From NCBI GenBank assembly GCA_000991205.1, contig LBRC01000006.1:1-29649 (forward strand): a stretch of 29,649 bases of DNA, given 5' to 3'. Source of the DNA: Parcubacteria group bacterium GW2011_GWA2_36_10. Lineage in GTDB: Bacteria > Patescibacteriota > Patescibacteriia > UBA1558 > GWA2-36-10. The position numbers and the translations under genes are program-made. Numbering within the stretch: the first letter of the stretch is position 1; each line of letters starts with the position of its first letter. The notes beneath the pieces were generated by a model. It was given only the letters and a program-made list of their open reading frames with translations, was not told the DNA's origin and searched no databases. This document shows positions 8,693-15,893 of the stretch, in pieces.

Positions 8693-11182
8693 ATGGCGAA
8701 AAAAGTTGTTAATCATAATGCTCACCTACCCATAAATAATTTTAACCAAGGACGTGTAGAAAATCTTTCCATTGTCAAAGAAATGGAAACTTCTTATTTA
8801 GACTATGCCATGTCTGTCATTGTGTCTCGTGCTTTGCCAGATGTTAGAGATGGTCTGAAGCCAGTTCATCGTCGTATTTTATATGCGATGTGGAGCATTG
8901 GGCTTAAGCATAATGCTAAGTTCAGGAAATCTGCTACCGTTGTCGGTGAAGTGTTGGGTAAATATCATCCCCATGGTGATTCAGCCGTTTATGACTCCAT
9001 GGTCAGAATGGCGCAAGACTTTGCTATGCGCTACCCACTTGTCCACGGTCAAGGTAATTTTGGTTCCATGGATGGTGATAATGCCGCGGCTATGCGTTAT
9101 ACCGAGGCTAAGCTCCATGCTTTAGCTGAAGAGCTGATGCTTGATATTGATAAAAAGACTGTTGATTTTATCCCGAATTATGATGGCTCTCACGAAGAGC
9201 CAAAAGTCATGCCAGCCAAACTACCAAACCTTTTGCTAAATGGTACGACGGGTATTGCTGTCGGTATGGCGACTAATATTCCTCCACATAATTTAGGTGA
9301 GTTAATCGACGCTATAAATTTATTGATTACTAATCCTGAAGTTTCACTTGATGATTTATTAGTAGTCGTCAAAGGTCCAGATTTTCCCACTGGTGGTGTG
9401 ATCTATAATCAAGAAGATATTAAGACCGCTTATGCCACTGGACGCGGTGGTATCGTCATGCGTGGTGAAGCAGAAATTTTAGAAAATAAATTAGGTCAAT
9501 TTCAAATTATTATCACTTCTGTACCTTATCAGGTCAACAAGGCAACTTTACTAGAAAAAATTGCTCAACTAGTAAAAGATAAAAAAATCGAAGGTATCAA
9601 AGATTTACGTGATGAGTCAGACAAAGATGGTGTCCGGGTCGTGATTGATTTAAAAAAAGAAGCCTATCCAAAAAAGATTTTAAATAATCTTTATAAATCA
9701 ACGCAGTTACAAGAAACTTTTCATGTCAACATGTTGGCTTTGATCGATGGTTTGCAGCCAAGAGTTTTGACTTTGAAAGATATTTTAGAAGAGTATATTA
9801 AACATCGTCAGATAGTAGTGAAGCGTCGTACGCAATTTGAATTAAATCGTGCTGAAGACCGAGCACATATTTTGGAAGGTTTAAAAATCGCTTTAGATAA
9901 AATTGACGCTGTCATCAAGACCATTCGTGCTTCTAAAGACAAAGAAGTAGCAAAAATTAATTTGATGAAGCAGTTTAAACTGTCTGACCGACAAGCCACG
10001 GCGATTTTGGAAATGCGTTTACAAAATTTAGCTAACCTAGAAAGACTTAAAGTAGAAACAGAGCTCAAAGAAAAATTGGCTTTAATTAAAGAATTAACAG
10101 CTATCTTAAAGAGTGAGTCTAAAGTTTTAGCTATTATCAAAAATGAAATTGATGAGCTTAAAGAAAAATTTGGTGATGCTCGTCGGACTAAAGTCATCAA
10201 AGCTGGTGTCAATAAAATGACCACTGAAGATTTGATCCCTAATGAAACGGCTATTATCACCATGACCCATGATGGCTATATCAAGCGTATTGCTCCAGAT
10301 AATTTTAAGACCCAAAGCCGTGGTGGTAAGGGCGTGATTGGTTTGACTACTAAAGAAGAGGATGAAGTGAAATTTTTCTTTGCTACCAATACTCATGCTG
10401 ACTTGATGTTCTTTACTAGTCGTGGTCGTGTCTTTCAACTCAAAGCTTATGAAGTGCCAGCGCAAAGCCGAACTTCTAAAGGACAAAATATCGTTAATTT
10501 TTTACAGCTTTCTCCAGAGGAATCAGTCTCTTCTATTTTGCAAAGTGATGACTTTAATGCTTTCAAATTTTTTGTCATGGCCACTAAAAATGGTTTAGTG
10601 AAGCGTGTGGCTGTGGATCAATTTACTCACGTCAGACGTTCTGGCTTGATCGCCATCACTTTAAAAGATAATGATGAGTTGCGCTGGGTTAGGCCATCAA
10701 GCGGAAAAGATGATGTGATGTTGGTGACAGAAAAAGGTCAATCGATTCGCTTCAAAGAAGCTTCAGTGCGAGCCATGGGTAGATCCGCTTCTGGTGTGAT
10801 GGGTATCAGAGTCAAAAAAGATGACCAACTAGTTGGCGTAGATTTGATTCCAGATGGCAAGGTAAACAAAGATGAGCAGTTATTAGTCGTGATGGCTAAT
10901 GGCTTTGGTAAACGTACAAATCTTAAAGAATATAAGGTCCAAGGCCGTGGTGGTTCTGGTATCAAGACCGCTCAAGTAAATACTAAGACTGGTTTCTTAT
11001 GTACCGCTGGCATCGTCAGTCAAAGGATGGAAGATGATGATATGATTATTATTTCTCGCAAAGGACAAGTGATTCGTTTGCCATTAAAGACCGTTAGTAT
11101 TTTAGGTCGTGCTACTCAAGGTGTGCGTTTGATGCGTTTCAAAGAAACTGACGATCAAGTTTCCTCTGTGACCTTTATTTAA
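8693..11182 (+). CDS. gyrA: DNA gyrase subunit A
   Basis: Breakage-reunion subunit of gyrase, which with GyrB introduces negative supercoils. 829 residues. N-terminal winged-helix/tower region with the quinolone-pocket segment KYHPHGDSAVYDSMVRMAQ (Ser97 and Asp101 are the sensitive-type residues). Catalytic tyrosine is Tyr136 in AAAMRYTEAKL. GTTGIAVGMATNIPPHN follows, then the coiled coil about 370-480, and a C-terminal beta-pinwheel from about 505 with repeated RGG(K/S)G turns. The GyrA box reads QSRGGKG instead of QRRGGKG, so the wrapping activity that separates GyrA from ParC is plausible but not certain. The start has no SD; the spacing from the preceding gene suggests an operon. Confidence 0.95.
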   Translation: MAKKVVNHNAHLPINNFNQGRVENLSIVKEMETSYLDYAMSVIVSRALPDVRDGLKPVHRRILYAMWSIGLKHNAKFRKSATVVGEVLGKYHPHGDSAVYDSMVRMAQDFAMRYPLVHGQGNFGSMDGDNAAAMRYTEAKLHALAEELMLDIDKKTVDFIPNYDGSHEEPKVMPAKLPNLLLNGTTGIAVGMATNIPPHNLGELIDAINLLITNPEVSLDDLLVVVKGPDFPTGGVIYNQEDIKTAYATGRGGIVMRGEAEILENKLGQFQIIITSVPYQVNKATLLEKIAQLVKDKKIEGIKDLRDESDKDGVRVVIDLKKEAYPKKILNNLYKSTQLQETFHVNMLALIDGLQPRVLTLKDILEEYIKHRQIVVKRRTQFELNRAEDRAHILEGLKIALDKIDAVIKTIRASKDKEVAKINLMKQFKLSDRQATAILEMRLQNLANLERLKVETELKEKLALIKELTAILKSESKVLAIIKNEIDELKEKFGDARRTKVIKAGVNKMTTEDLIPNETAIITMTHDGYIKRIAPDNFKTQSRGGKGVIGLTTKEEDEVKFFFATNTHADLMFFTSRGRVFQLKAYEVPAQSRTSKGQNIVNFLQLSPEESVSSILQSDDFNAFKFFVMATKNGLVKRVAVDQFTHVRRSGLIAITLKDNDELRWVRPSSGKDDVMLVTEKGQSIRFKEASVRAMGRSASGVMGIRVKKDDQLVGVDLIPDGKVNKDEQLLVVMANGFGKRTNLKEYKVQGRGGSGIKTAQVNTKTGFLCTAGIVSQRMEDDDMIIISRKGQVIRLPLKTVSILGRATQGVRLMRFKETDDQVSSVTFI

Positions 11183-11185
11183 AGT

Positions 11186-11249
11186 TTTTTAAAAAATAAA
11201 AACCCCAATTCGTTTTGATGCTGACATAGAAGTCAACGACGAAGAGGGG
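11186..11249 (-). terminator. Structured terminator of the 11260-11553 gene
   Basis: On the minus strand a stem of CCCC/GGGG plus TTCGT/ACGAA and GAC/GTC closes around 11203-11249 and is followed by a long T-rich run. It lies 3' of both convergent genes, gyrA and the small minus-strand gene. Confidence 0.65.
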
Positions 11250-11259
11250 CTTGGTGAGT

Positions 11260-11553
11260 TCAGGCCACCCGTGCCTTGGCATAGATTATGACCTCCTGGA
11301 TTTCATTCCACGGAATGGGTAAAATAGCTTGACCAACGGGTTGTCCTTCTAGCATGAAGAGGCTTAAGTGCAGGGTCATATCATCTGGTATTGTGTCTTC
11401 CGTGACGGTACCAGATAATTCATCTAAAACCTCAATCATGGAGCGGAATCCCCATCGTTGCCTGAACCACAGTTGCCAGCGTTCATCCAAGCGAGCAGGC
11501 TCACTTAATTTGATTTGCACATGCTGGCCTTTGAGCAAAAGACGCGCTTTCAT
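11260..11553 (-). CDS. Small GC-rich orphan protein of unknown function
   Basis: 97 residues, MKARLLLKGQHV... to ...YAKARVA, soluble, with alternating hydrophobic strands and a central RQRWGFRSMIEVLDELSG; no family recognised. It stands out from its surroundings: 30 of 60 bases are G/C at 11461-11520, against 14 of 60 in a gyrA block (10081-10140). It has a strong SD (GGAGG) 6 nt before ATG, a sigma70-type promoter of its own, and its own terminator. Its codon use is rich in GCC, CTG-type and CGG codons, unlike neighbours. The SD lies in a small hairpin (11554-11578). Likely acquired, or a member of a class of self-contained cassettes with the genes at 14698 and 23730. Confidence 0.7.
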   Translation of the reverse strand: MKARLLLKGQHVQIKLSEPARLDERWQLWFRQRWGFRSMIEVLDELSGTVTEDTIPDDMTLHLSLFMLEGQPVGQAILPIPWNEIQEVIIYAKARVA

Positions 11554-11578
11554 TTTAAGCCTCCTTTCAGGGCTTAAA
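11554..11578 (-). promoter_or_regulatory. Hairpin overlapping SD of the 11260-11553 gene
   Basis: On the minus strand TTTAAGCC (11571-11578) pairs with GGCTTAAA (11554-11561), loop CTGAAAGGA. The AAAGGAGG SD sits in the loop and closing stem, directly before the ATG, which could make translation sensitive to folding. Confidence 0.5.
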
Positions 11579-11618
11579 TTAAGGGGTGATGATTTGATAA
11601 GAGCGTGAATACACTTTG

Positions 11619-11647
11619 AATATAGCTAAATATCTAGTTTTAGTCAA
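11619..11647 (-). promoter_or_regulatory. Sigma70-type promoter for the 11260-11553 gene
   Basis: Minus strand TTGACT (11642-11647), 17-bp spacer, TATATT (11619-11624), giving a leader of about 58 nt before the SD-preceded ATG. Confidence 0.7.
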
Positions 11648-11688
11648 TCACTAATTTATTACCTTTCTTTTCAGTCGCCGATGATCAT

Positions 11689-11718
11689 GACTAATCCCCG
11701 CGTACGCGGGGATTAGTC
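11689..11718. repeat. 30-bp perfect palindrome upstream of ruvB
   Basis: GACTAATCCCCGCG, central TA, then the exact complement. It lies 36 bp upstream of the ruvB ATG and belongs to the CCCCGC...GCGGGG hairpins scattered through the window. It has no following T run, so it is more likely a repeat element or structured site than a terminator. Confidence 0.65.
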
Positions 11719-11754
11719 TAGGTAACAAGGCGTGCTAAGTTCAACAATTATTTT

Positions 11755-12768
11755 ATGGAAGAACGAGTTATCTCCAGTTCAGAACAAAAGCAAGACAAGA
11801 CTTGGGATTTGACTTTGCGTCCCCAAAGTCTTAGTGATTATATTGGTCAAGAGCAAGTGAAGGCTAATTTAGAGATTTTTTTAGCAGCGGCCAAACAAAG
11901 ACAAGAATCAACTGATCATATTTTATTATTTGGACCACCGGGTTTAGGCAAAACCACTCTGGCTCATATCATCGCCAAAGAAATGGGAGTGGGTATCAAA
12001 ATCACTTCGGGCCCGACTATTACCAAGGCTGGTGATTTAGCTGCTTTGATTACTAATTTACAAGCCGGTGATATTTTATTTATCGATGAGATTCATCGTT
12101 TACCAAAAATCATCGAAGAAGTTTTATACCCAGCTATGGAAGATTTTGCCCTTGATATTATTTTAGGCAAAGGCCCGCAAGCGCAAATCTTACGTTTAGA
12201 TTTACCGCGCTTTACTATCATCGGAGCGACCACAAGATACAATCTTATTTCTTCACCTTTGCGTGATCGCTTTGGCGCTACTTTTAGACTTGATTTTTAT
12301 AACCCAGATGAGCTCGCTACTATTATCAAACGTTCAGCTGATATTTTGACAACGAAAATATCCGAAGATGCTATTTTAGAATTAGCTTCTCGTAGTCGTG
12401 GCACACCTCGTATCGCAAATCGTATCTTAAAACGTGTGCGAGACTATGTGCAAGTCAAAGCTGATGGCGATATTTCGACCGCCTTGGCTCACGATGCTTT
12501 ATCTTTGATGGCGATAGACAAATATGGCCTTGATGATTTGGATAGACGCTTTTTAAAAGTGATTATTGAGCATTATAATGGTGGTCCAGTGGGAGTAAAT
12601 ACTATTGCGGCTGCTTTGCAAGAAGAAGTGGGGACAGTCGAAGAAATCATTGAGCCATATTTGATGCAGTTAGGCTTACTTGCTCGTACTAGCCAAGGCC
12701 GCGTAGTGACGGACAAAGCTTATCAATATTTAAATTTGCCTTTGCCAGAAAATAATAAATTGTTTTAA
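11755..12768 (+). CDS. ruvB: Holliday junction branch migration helicase RuvB
   Basis: AAA+ motor that with RuvA drives branch migration of Holliday junctions during recombinational repair. 337 residues, the usual length. LRPQSLSDYIGQ starts the AAA+ core; Walker A GPPGLGKT is at 60-67, Walker B LFIDEIHRL at about 108-115 with D111 and E112, sensor 1 GATTRYNLISSPLRDRFG with the Arg finger region, sensor 2 RGTPRIANR, and the C-terminal winged helix with YGLDDLDRRFL and RVVTDKAY. First gene of a ruvB-queH-queA run. There is no SD before the ATG. Confidence 0.96.
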   Translation: MEERVISSSEQKQDKTWDLTLRPQSLSDYIGQEQVKANLEIFLAAAKQRQESTDHILLFGPPGLGKTTLAHIIAKEMGVGIKITSGPTITKAGDLAALITNLQAGDILFIDEIHRLPKIIEEVLYPAMEDFALDIILGKGPQAQILRLDLPRFTIIGATTRYNLISSPLRDRFGATFRLDFYNPDELATIIKRSADILTTKISEDAILELASRSRGTPRIANRILKRVRDYVQVKADGDISTALAHDALSLMAIDKYGLDDLDRRFLKVIIEHYNGGPVGVNTIAAALQEEVGTVEEIIEPYLMQLGLLARTSQGRVVTDKAYQYLNLPLPENNKLF

Positions 12769-12776
12769 GTTAATTA

Positions 12777-13358
12777 ATGAAAGATAAATTACTCTTGCAC
12801 TCTTGTTGTGCAGCATGTTCAATTTATGTTTTGCAACAGTTAATGTCCGATTGGGATTTGACTGTTTATTTTTATGATCCAAATATTCATCCGCGTCAGG
12901 AGTATAACCAGCGTCGTGATGAAATGAAAGCTTATTGTGAAAAATTAAAACTGGATTTTTTAGAAGGACCTTATGACACTAAAAAATGGCTAGAAAAAAC
13001 TAAAGGTCTAGAGCAAGAGCCAGAAAAAGGCAAACGTTGTGATATTTGTTTTGATCTTCGTCTAGGAGAAACTGCGCGTTTAGCCCAAGCTGAAAATTTT
13101 GCTGCTTTTGCGACAGTGCTGACCATCAGCCCACATAAAGATGCTAAAAAAATTAGTCTAATTGGTCAAAAATTAAGTCAAATTTTTGGGGTAGATTTTT
13201 TAGATCGAGATTGGAAGAAAAATGATGGTTTTAAAATCGCCTGTGATTTAAGTAAGCAGGAAAATTTTTATCGCCAAAATTATTGCGGCTGCCTATATAG
13301 TAAAAAAGTTTACAAGTTAGCAAGTTCAAAAAATTCTACTAACTTGTCAGCTTTATAA
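12777..13358 (+). CDS. queH: Epoxyqueuosine reductase QueH
   Basis: Carries out the last step of queuosine synthesis, reducing epoxyqueuosine at tRNA position 34; QueH replaces the unrelated QueG in many bacteria. 193 residues. The signature cysteines are visible: HSCCAAC (C10, C11, C14), RCDIC (C88, C91) and the C-terminal YCGC (C170, C172), which bind an iron-sulfur cluster and a second metal. FATVLTISPHKD is the usual middle motif. The last 15 or so residues after YSKK are encoded by one arm of a repeat and are probably not part of the conserved fold. It starts 8 nt after ruvB and precedes queA, so the two queuosine genes sit together. Confidence 0.93.
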   Translation: MKDKLLLHSCCAACSIYVLQQLMSDWDLTVYFYDPNIHPRQEYNQRRDEMKAYCEKLKLDFLEGPYDTKKWLEKTKGLEQEPEKGKRCDICFDLRLGETARLAQAENFAAFATVLTISPHKDAKKISLIGQKLSQIFGVDFLDRDWKKNDGFKIACDLSKQENFYRQNYCGCLYSKKVYKLASSKNSTNLSAL

Positions 13359-13375
13359 CTTGTTAACTTGTAAAC
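13308..13375. repeat. 19-nt inverted repeat bridging queH end and queA start
   Basis: GTTTACAAGTTAGCAAGTT (13308-13326) pairs with 13357-13375 with one mismatch. A third partial copy, AACTTGT, sits between them (13341-13347). The right arm ends one base before the queA ATG, so folding could occlude that start; the left arm lies in queH coding sequence. Confidence 0.7.
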
Positions 13376-13376
13376 T

Positions 13377-14408
13377 ATGAAGATAGATTTATTTGATTAT
13401 CATTTACCAAAGCATTTGATTGCGCAAACGCAAATTAAGCCGCGTGATCATTCAAAACTTTTGGTACTAGATAAAACTACCGGCGAAATACAGGATAGTT
13501 ATTTTTATAATTTATTAAATTTTTTAGATAGCAACGACGTTTTAGTTTTAAATGAAACCAAAGTTTTTCCTTGCCGTTTGCTGGGCCAGAAAAAAACTAG
13601 TGGCAAAGTAGAAGTTTTTTTAGTCAAAAAAATAGAGACCAATATTTGGGAGTGTTTAGTCGGGGGCCATGGCTTAAAAAGTGGGGATAAAATTTATTTT
13701 GCTAAAAAATTAACAGGAGAAATCTTAGGAGATATAAACGGTAAAATAAAACAAGTAAAATTTAATTTTGCAAATCAAGATTTTTTAAAAATAGTCGAGC
13801 AAATCGGTCACACACCTTTACCGCCATATATTAAAACCAAAGATAGTGCGGATATTAAAAAAGATTATCAGACAGTGTTTGCCAAAACCACTGGTTCAGT
13901 CGCAGCTCCTACCGCAGGTTTACATTTCACACCCGCTTTATTAAAAAAAATTGAGGCTAAAGGCATTAAGATTTTGAAAGTGACTTTGCATGTGGGGCTT
14001 GGTACTTTTGCGCCCGTGGAAGTAGAGGATATTACCCAACATCAGATACATAGTGAGTGGGCAAGTATAGACAAAACAAGCGCCCAAAAATTAAATAAAT
14101 ATAAAGAAGCAGGTAAAAATATTGTGGCCGTTGGTACGACTGCTGCCAGGACATTAGAAGCCTTTTCCAATAAGCATGGTTTTTTACAGGCTGGAGAAAA
14201 ATGGGTGAATATTTATATTTATCCAGGAGTAAAATTTAAATTTGTGGATAGTTTGATCACTAATTTTCACTTGCCCAAAAGTTCACTACTATTTATGGTG
14301 TCAGCTTTAGCTGGCAGAGAACATGTTATGAAGGCTTATCAGCACGCCGTGCAAAATAATTATAGATTTTTTTCTTTTGGTGACGTCATGCTGATAAAAG
14401 ATTTCTAG
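13377..14408 (+). CDS. queA: S-adenosylmethionine:tRNA ribosyltransferase-isomerase QueA
   Basis: Transfers and isomerises the ribosyl part of SAM onto preQ1 in tRNA to give epoxyqueuosine, the substrate of QueH encoded next door. 343 residues with family landmarks MKIDLFDYHLPKHLIAQ, RDHSKLLVLD, VLNETKVFPCRL, GHTPLPPYI, the SVAAPTAGLHFT loop, LHVGLGTFAPVE, IHSEWASI, GTTAARTLE and TNFHLPKSSLLFMVSA. These cover the whole enzyme. No queC/D/E/F was seen in the window, so preQ1 or a precursor is probably salvaged, as often proposed for CPR; that part is inference. It is followed directly by a strong terminator. Confidence 0.96.
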   Translation: MKIDLFDYHLPKHLIAQTQIKPRDHSKLLVLDKTTGEIQDSYFYNLLNFLDSNDVLVLNETKVFPCRLLGQKKTSGKVEVFLVKKIETNIWECLVGGHGLKSGDKIYFAKKLTGEILGDINGKIKQVKFNFANQDFLKIVEQIGHTPLPPYIKTKDSADIKKDYQTVFAKTTGSVAAPTAGLHFTPALLKKIEAKGIKILKVTLHVGLGTFAPVEVEDITQHQIHSEWASIDKTSAQKLNKYKEAGKNIVAVGTTAARTLEAFSNKHGFLQAGEKWVNIYIYPGVKFKFVDSLITNFHLPKSSLLFMVSALAGREHVMKAYQHAVQNNYRFFSFGDVMLIKDF

Positions 14409-14415
14409 AAACATT

Positions 14416-14449
14416 AAACTCCATCCAAAAGCCCTTCTGGATGGAGTTT
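14416..14449 (+). terminator. Terminator of the ruvB-queH-queA run
   Basis: AAACTCCATCC (14416-14426) pairs with 14439-14449, followed by T-rich sequence, 8 nt after the queA stop. Confidence 0.8.
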
Positions 14450-14582
14450 TTATAATACTGCCATGTTCTTGATATTCAATTGTAATTTTTTATTTTCTTT
14501 TTAATCGCCAAATATTTATTTTATAATTTCTTTACTATTTTAAAAATAGTATTTTTATTTGTGCCAACTAAAAAATTAAGAA

Positions 14583-14627
14583 ATACTAGAAAGAACTATT
14601 CTGCACTTCTAGTATAGCATTTTTTTA
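14583..14627 (+). terminator. Orphan terminator-like hairpin in 14450-14640 gap
   Basis: ATACTAGAA (14583-14591) pairs with TTCTAGTAT (14607-14615), then an eight-T run (14620-14627). No gene precedes it on the plus strand. A TATAAT at 14522-14527 has only a weak -35. The stretch is otherwise very AT-rich with no ORF, so it may end a short RNA of about 95 nt or simply back up the queA terminator. Confidence 0.45.
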
Positions 14628-14641
14628 AGTTTTAATAAAAT

Positions 14642-14670
14642 AAAAACCCCGCGCAATTGTGCACGCGGGG
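14642..14670 (-). terminator. Terminator of the 14698-15084 gene
   Basis: CCCCGCG...CGCGGGG with an inner GCA/TGC stem (14647-14670), followed on the minus strand by GGTTTTTATTTTATT. Same design as the terminator at 11186-11249. Confidence 0.7.
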
Positions 14671-14697
14671 GTAGTTGTCTCCGAAGAGAACGTCTTG

Positions 14698-15084
14698 TCA
14701 GTCAGCGATGGCTGCTGGCTGGTCATTGCGGTGAATGAGCTTGTTGAACCAGGAAATCAGCATGAAGATGATGGAATAGACGGTGATGTAGCCAACGAAA
14801 AATGAAATTCCTGGCAAAACACCCATCCGTACTGTCATGACCAGGAAGACAATCAGGATGGCAAGTAGACTCATTCCTCCGAAACCGTCTTTCTTGATGC
14901 CGTCGATTGCACTGAAAATGATGCCAAAGAATGCGCCCGCAGCCGCTGGAATCCAGATGAGCATCTGCTTCTGTGGCGGCATGTTCTGGTACATTTCCTT
15001 GGCGAGTGGAAAGACGGCGAGCAGCAATAGTGCCAAGGCTATGGCACCTAGCGTGAACCAGCTTTTTTTGTCTTGCGAGTTCAT
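14698..15084 (-). CDS. Small four-helix membrane protein, GC-rich orphan
   Basis: 128 residues with four hydrophobic segments at about 9-27, 40-60, 69-88 and 91-113, short polar loops, and a charged tail. No family recognised. Like the gene at 11260 it is compositionally foreign: 31 of 60 bases are G/C at 14941-15000. It has a GGGAG SD 9 nt before ATG, a TTGACA promoter directly upstream and a private terminator. Nothing around it suggests a partner. It could be a transporter-like or immunity-type membrane protein, but there is no motif to support either. Confidence 0.7.
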   Translation of the reverse strand: MNSQDKKSWFTLGAIALALLLLAVFPLAKEMYQNMPPQKQMLIWIPAAAGAFFGIIFSAIDGIKKDGFGGMSLLAILIVFLVMTVRMGVLPGISFFVGYITVYSIIFMLISWFNKLIHRNDQPAAIAD

Positions 15085-15135
15085 GTCAGTAATCTCCCAT
15101 TTGCTTGGTTGTTTATGAAGAGAGCCTTTTTCATC

Positions 15136-15166
15136 TTTATACTATACTTTCTCTAAATTATGTCAA
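15136..15166 (-). promoter_or_regulatory. Promoter for the 14698-15084 gene
   Basis: Minus strand TTGACA (15161-15166) followed by a TATAGTATAAA region (15136-15146). The best -10 is TAGTAT at 16-bp spacing or TATAAA at 19. The -35 overlaps the end of the 15165-15197 palindrome. Confidence 0.55.
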
Positions 15167-15197
15167 GATAAACCCCGCCGAAGGCGGGGTTTATCTT
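15165..15197. repeat. 15-bp perfect hairpin beside promoter
   Basis: AAGATAAACCCCGCC (15165-15179), loop GAA, exact complement (15183-15197). It has no flanking terminator T-run after the stem on either strand beyond AT sequence, and it abuts the TTGACA of the minus-strand promoter. Confidence 0.6.
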
Positions 15198-15264
15198 AGG
15201 GTTAATTATTTTAGAGAAAAAGCAGTTTTTACGTTTAATATGCGTAAATGTCTATATCGCGGGC

Positions 15265-15293
15265 TTGCTTTTTTTTGTGACTCATGGTATATT
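15265..15293 (+). promoter_or_regulatory. Promoter for the candidate small RNA
   Basis: TTGCTT (15265-15270), exact 17-bp spacer, TATATT (15288-15293), placing the transcript start near 15300, exactly where the P1 stem of the predicted RNA begins. Confidence 0.6.
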
Positions 15294-15299
15294 GCAAAT

Positions 15300-15383
15300 G
15301 TGCTTGTGGGGCGTCAGCCCTATTCGGCTAATTCATAAGCTGAAGGCAGGCATACAAAAAGACCGCTATTTAGCGGATTTTTT
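15300..15383 (+). ncRNA. Candidate small RNA: three-way junction plus terminator
   Basis: No ORF of note fits this stretch, but it folds by eye into a compact structure. P1 is GUGCUUGU (15300-15307) with GCAGGCAU (15346-15353). P2 is GGGC/GCCC with a GUCA loop (15309-15320). P3 is UUCGGCU/AGCUGAA (15323-15329 with 15338-15344). After a short A-rich linker comes the terminator CCGCU/AGCGG (15363-15376) and a T run. A well-spaced promoter lies right before it. I compared it mentally with SRP RNA, 6S, tmRNA, preQ1, fluoride, THF, ZTP and glutamine motifs and found no match. It could be a small regulatory RNA or a riboswitch-like domain with nothing downstream on its strand. Its terminator is bidirectional and also serves the minus-strand gene ending at 15402. 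Confidence 0.55.
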
Positions 15384-15401
15384 GTTTATTTTAAGTAATT
15401 C

Positions 15402-15884
15402 TTAATCTTCTTCAGGACTACCTTTCATCGTAGTGATAAATTTAACATCTCGGTATTTATTTGTTGTCCAAGCGGGTACTATGCTCCAGAAATGTATTTT
15501 GCCATTCTCACCTATTTTTCTTAAAATTACCTTTATTTTACGACTGTCAATAATAGCTATTATACCCCAGTATTTTACAGATTGAGAGATACTAACTCTT
15601 TTTTTGTGCCTTTTTACATTAAAATTTTTGATTGTCTCTTCGTATTCTTGAAATGTTGTTGAAAGTTGAACTAATTTGCAGGCCAAAGGAAGAAGCTTAA
15701 ATCTCATAATTTGTGATGGCCTTTCTCTTTCAGTTCGAGAATTTTTGTAAATAATATGATTAAAGCCCTCGGCATTAAAAGAAATATACTCGTTGAATAT
15801 TGGTGAGTGTATTTTATTATTAATGCCGTTATAATAATTATCGGCGTCGGCTTTTAATTTTTCATAGTTTGATAAATCTTCCAT
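15402..15884 (-). CDS. Possible RelE/barnase-like (PBECR-type) endoribonuclease protein
   Basis: 160 residues. A conserved-looking stretch FNEYISFNAEGFNHIIYKN (about 30-48) is followed by RERPSQIMRFKLLPLACKL. After that comes a beta-rich C-terminal half: KYWGIIAIIDSRKIKVILRKIG, then IHFWSIVPAW and a charged SPEED tail. This pattern recalls the phage barnase-EndoU-ColicinE5/D-RelE nuclease superfamily, seen as stand-alone genes in CPR and phages; the His in the GFNHI segment would be a candidate catalytic residue. This is a memory-based, low-certainty call. No antitoxin is evident: the next gene upstream is ychF, 9 nt away. It may be co-transcribed with ychF. Confidence 0.45.
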   Translation of the reverse strand: MEDLSNYEKLKADADNYYNGINNKIHSPIFNEYISFNAEGFNHIIYKNSRTERERPSQIMRFKLLPLACKLVQLSTTFQEYEETIKNFNVKRHKKRVSISQSVKYWGIIAIIDSRKIKVILRKIGENGKIHFWSIVPAWTTNKYRDVKFITTMKGSPEED

Positions 15885-15893
15885 AAGTAAAAA

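Noticed and set aside
9808..10486. Minus-strand ORFs of 151 and 119 aa within gyrA
   Set aside because: They are antisense shadows of a complete, well-conserved gyrA.
15105..15338. 77-aa plus-strand ORF covering the small RNA region
   Set aside because: It spans a palindrome, a promoter of the opposite gene and the sRNA promoter, and the protein has no sensible composition.
15300..15383. Assigning the small RNA to a known riboswitch or SRP RNA
   Set aside because: None of the conserved core sequences I know (for example the SRP GGAAGCAGC apical loop) is present.
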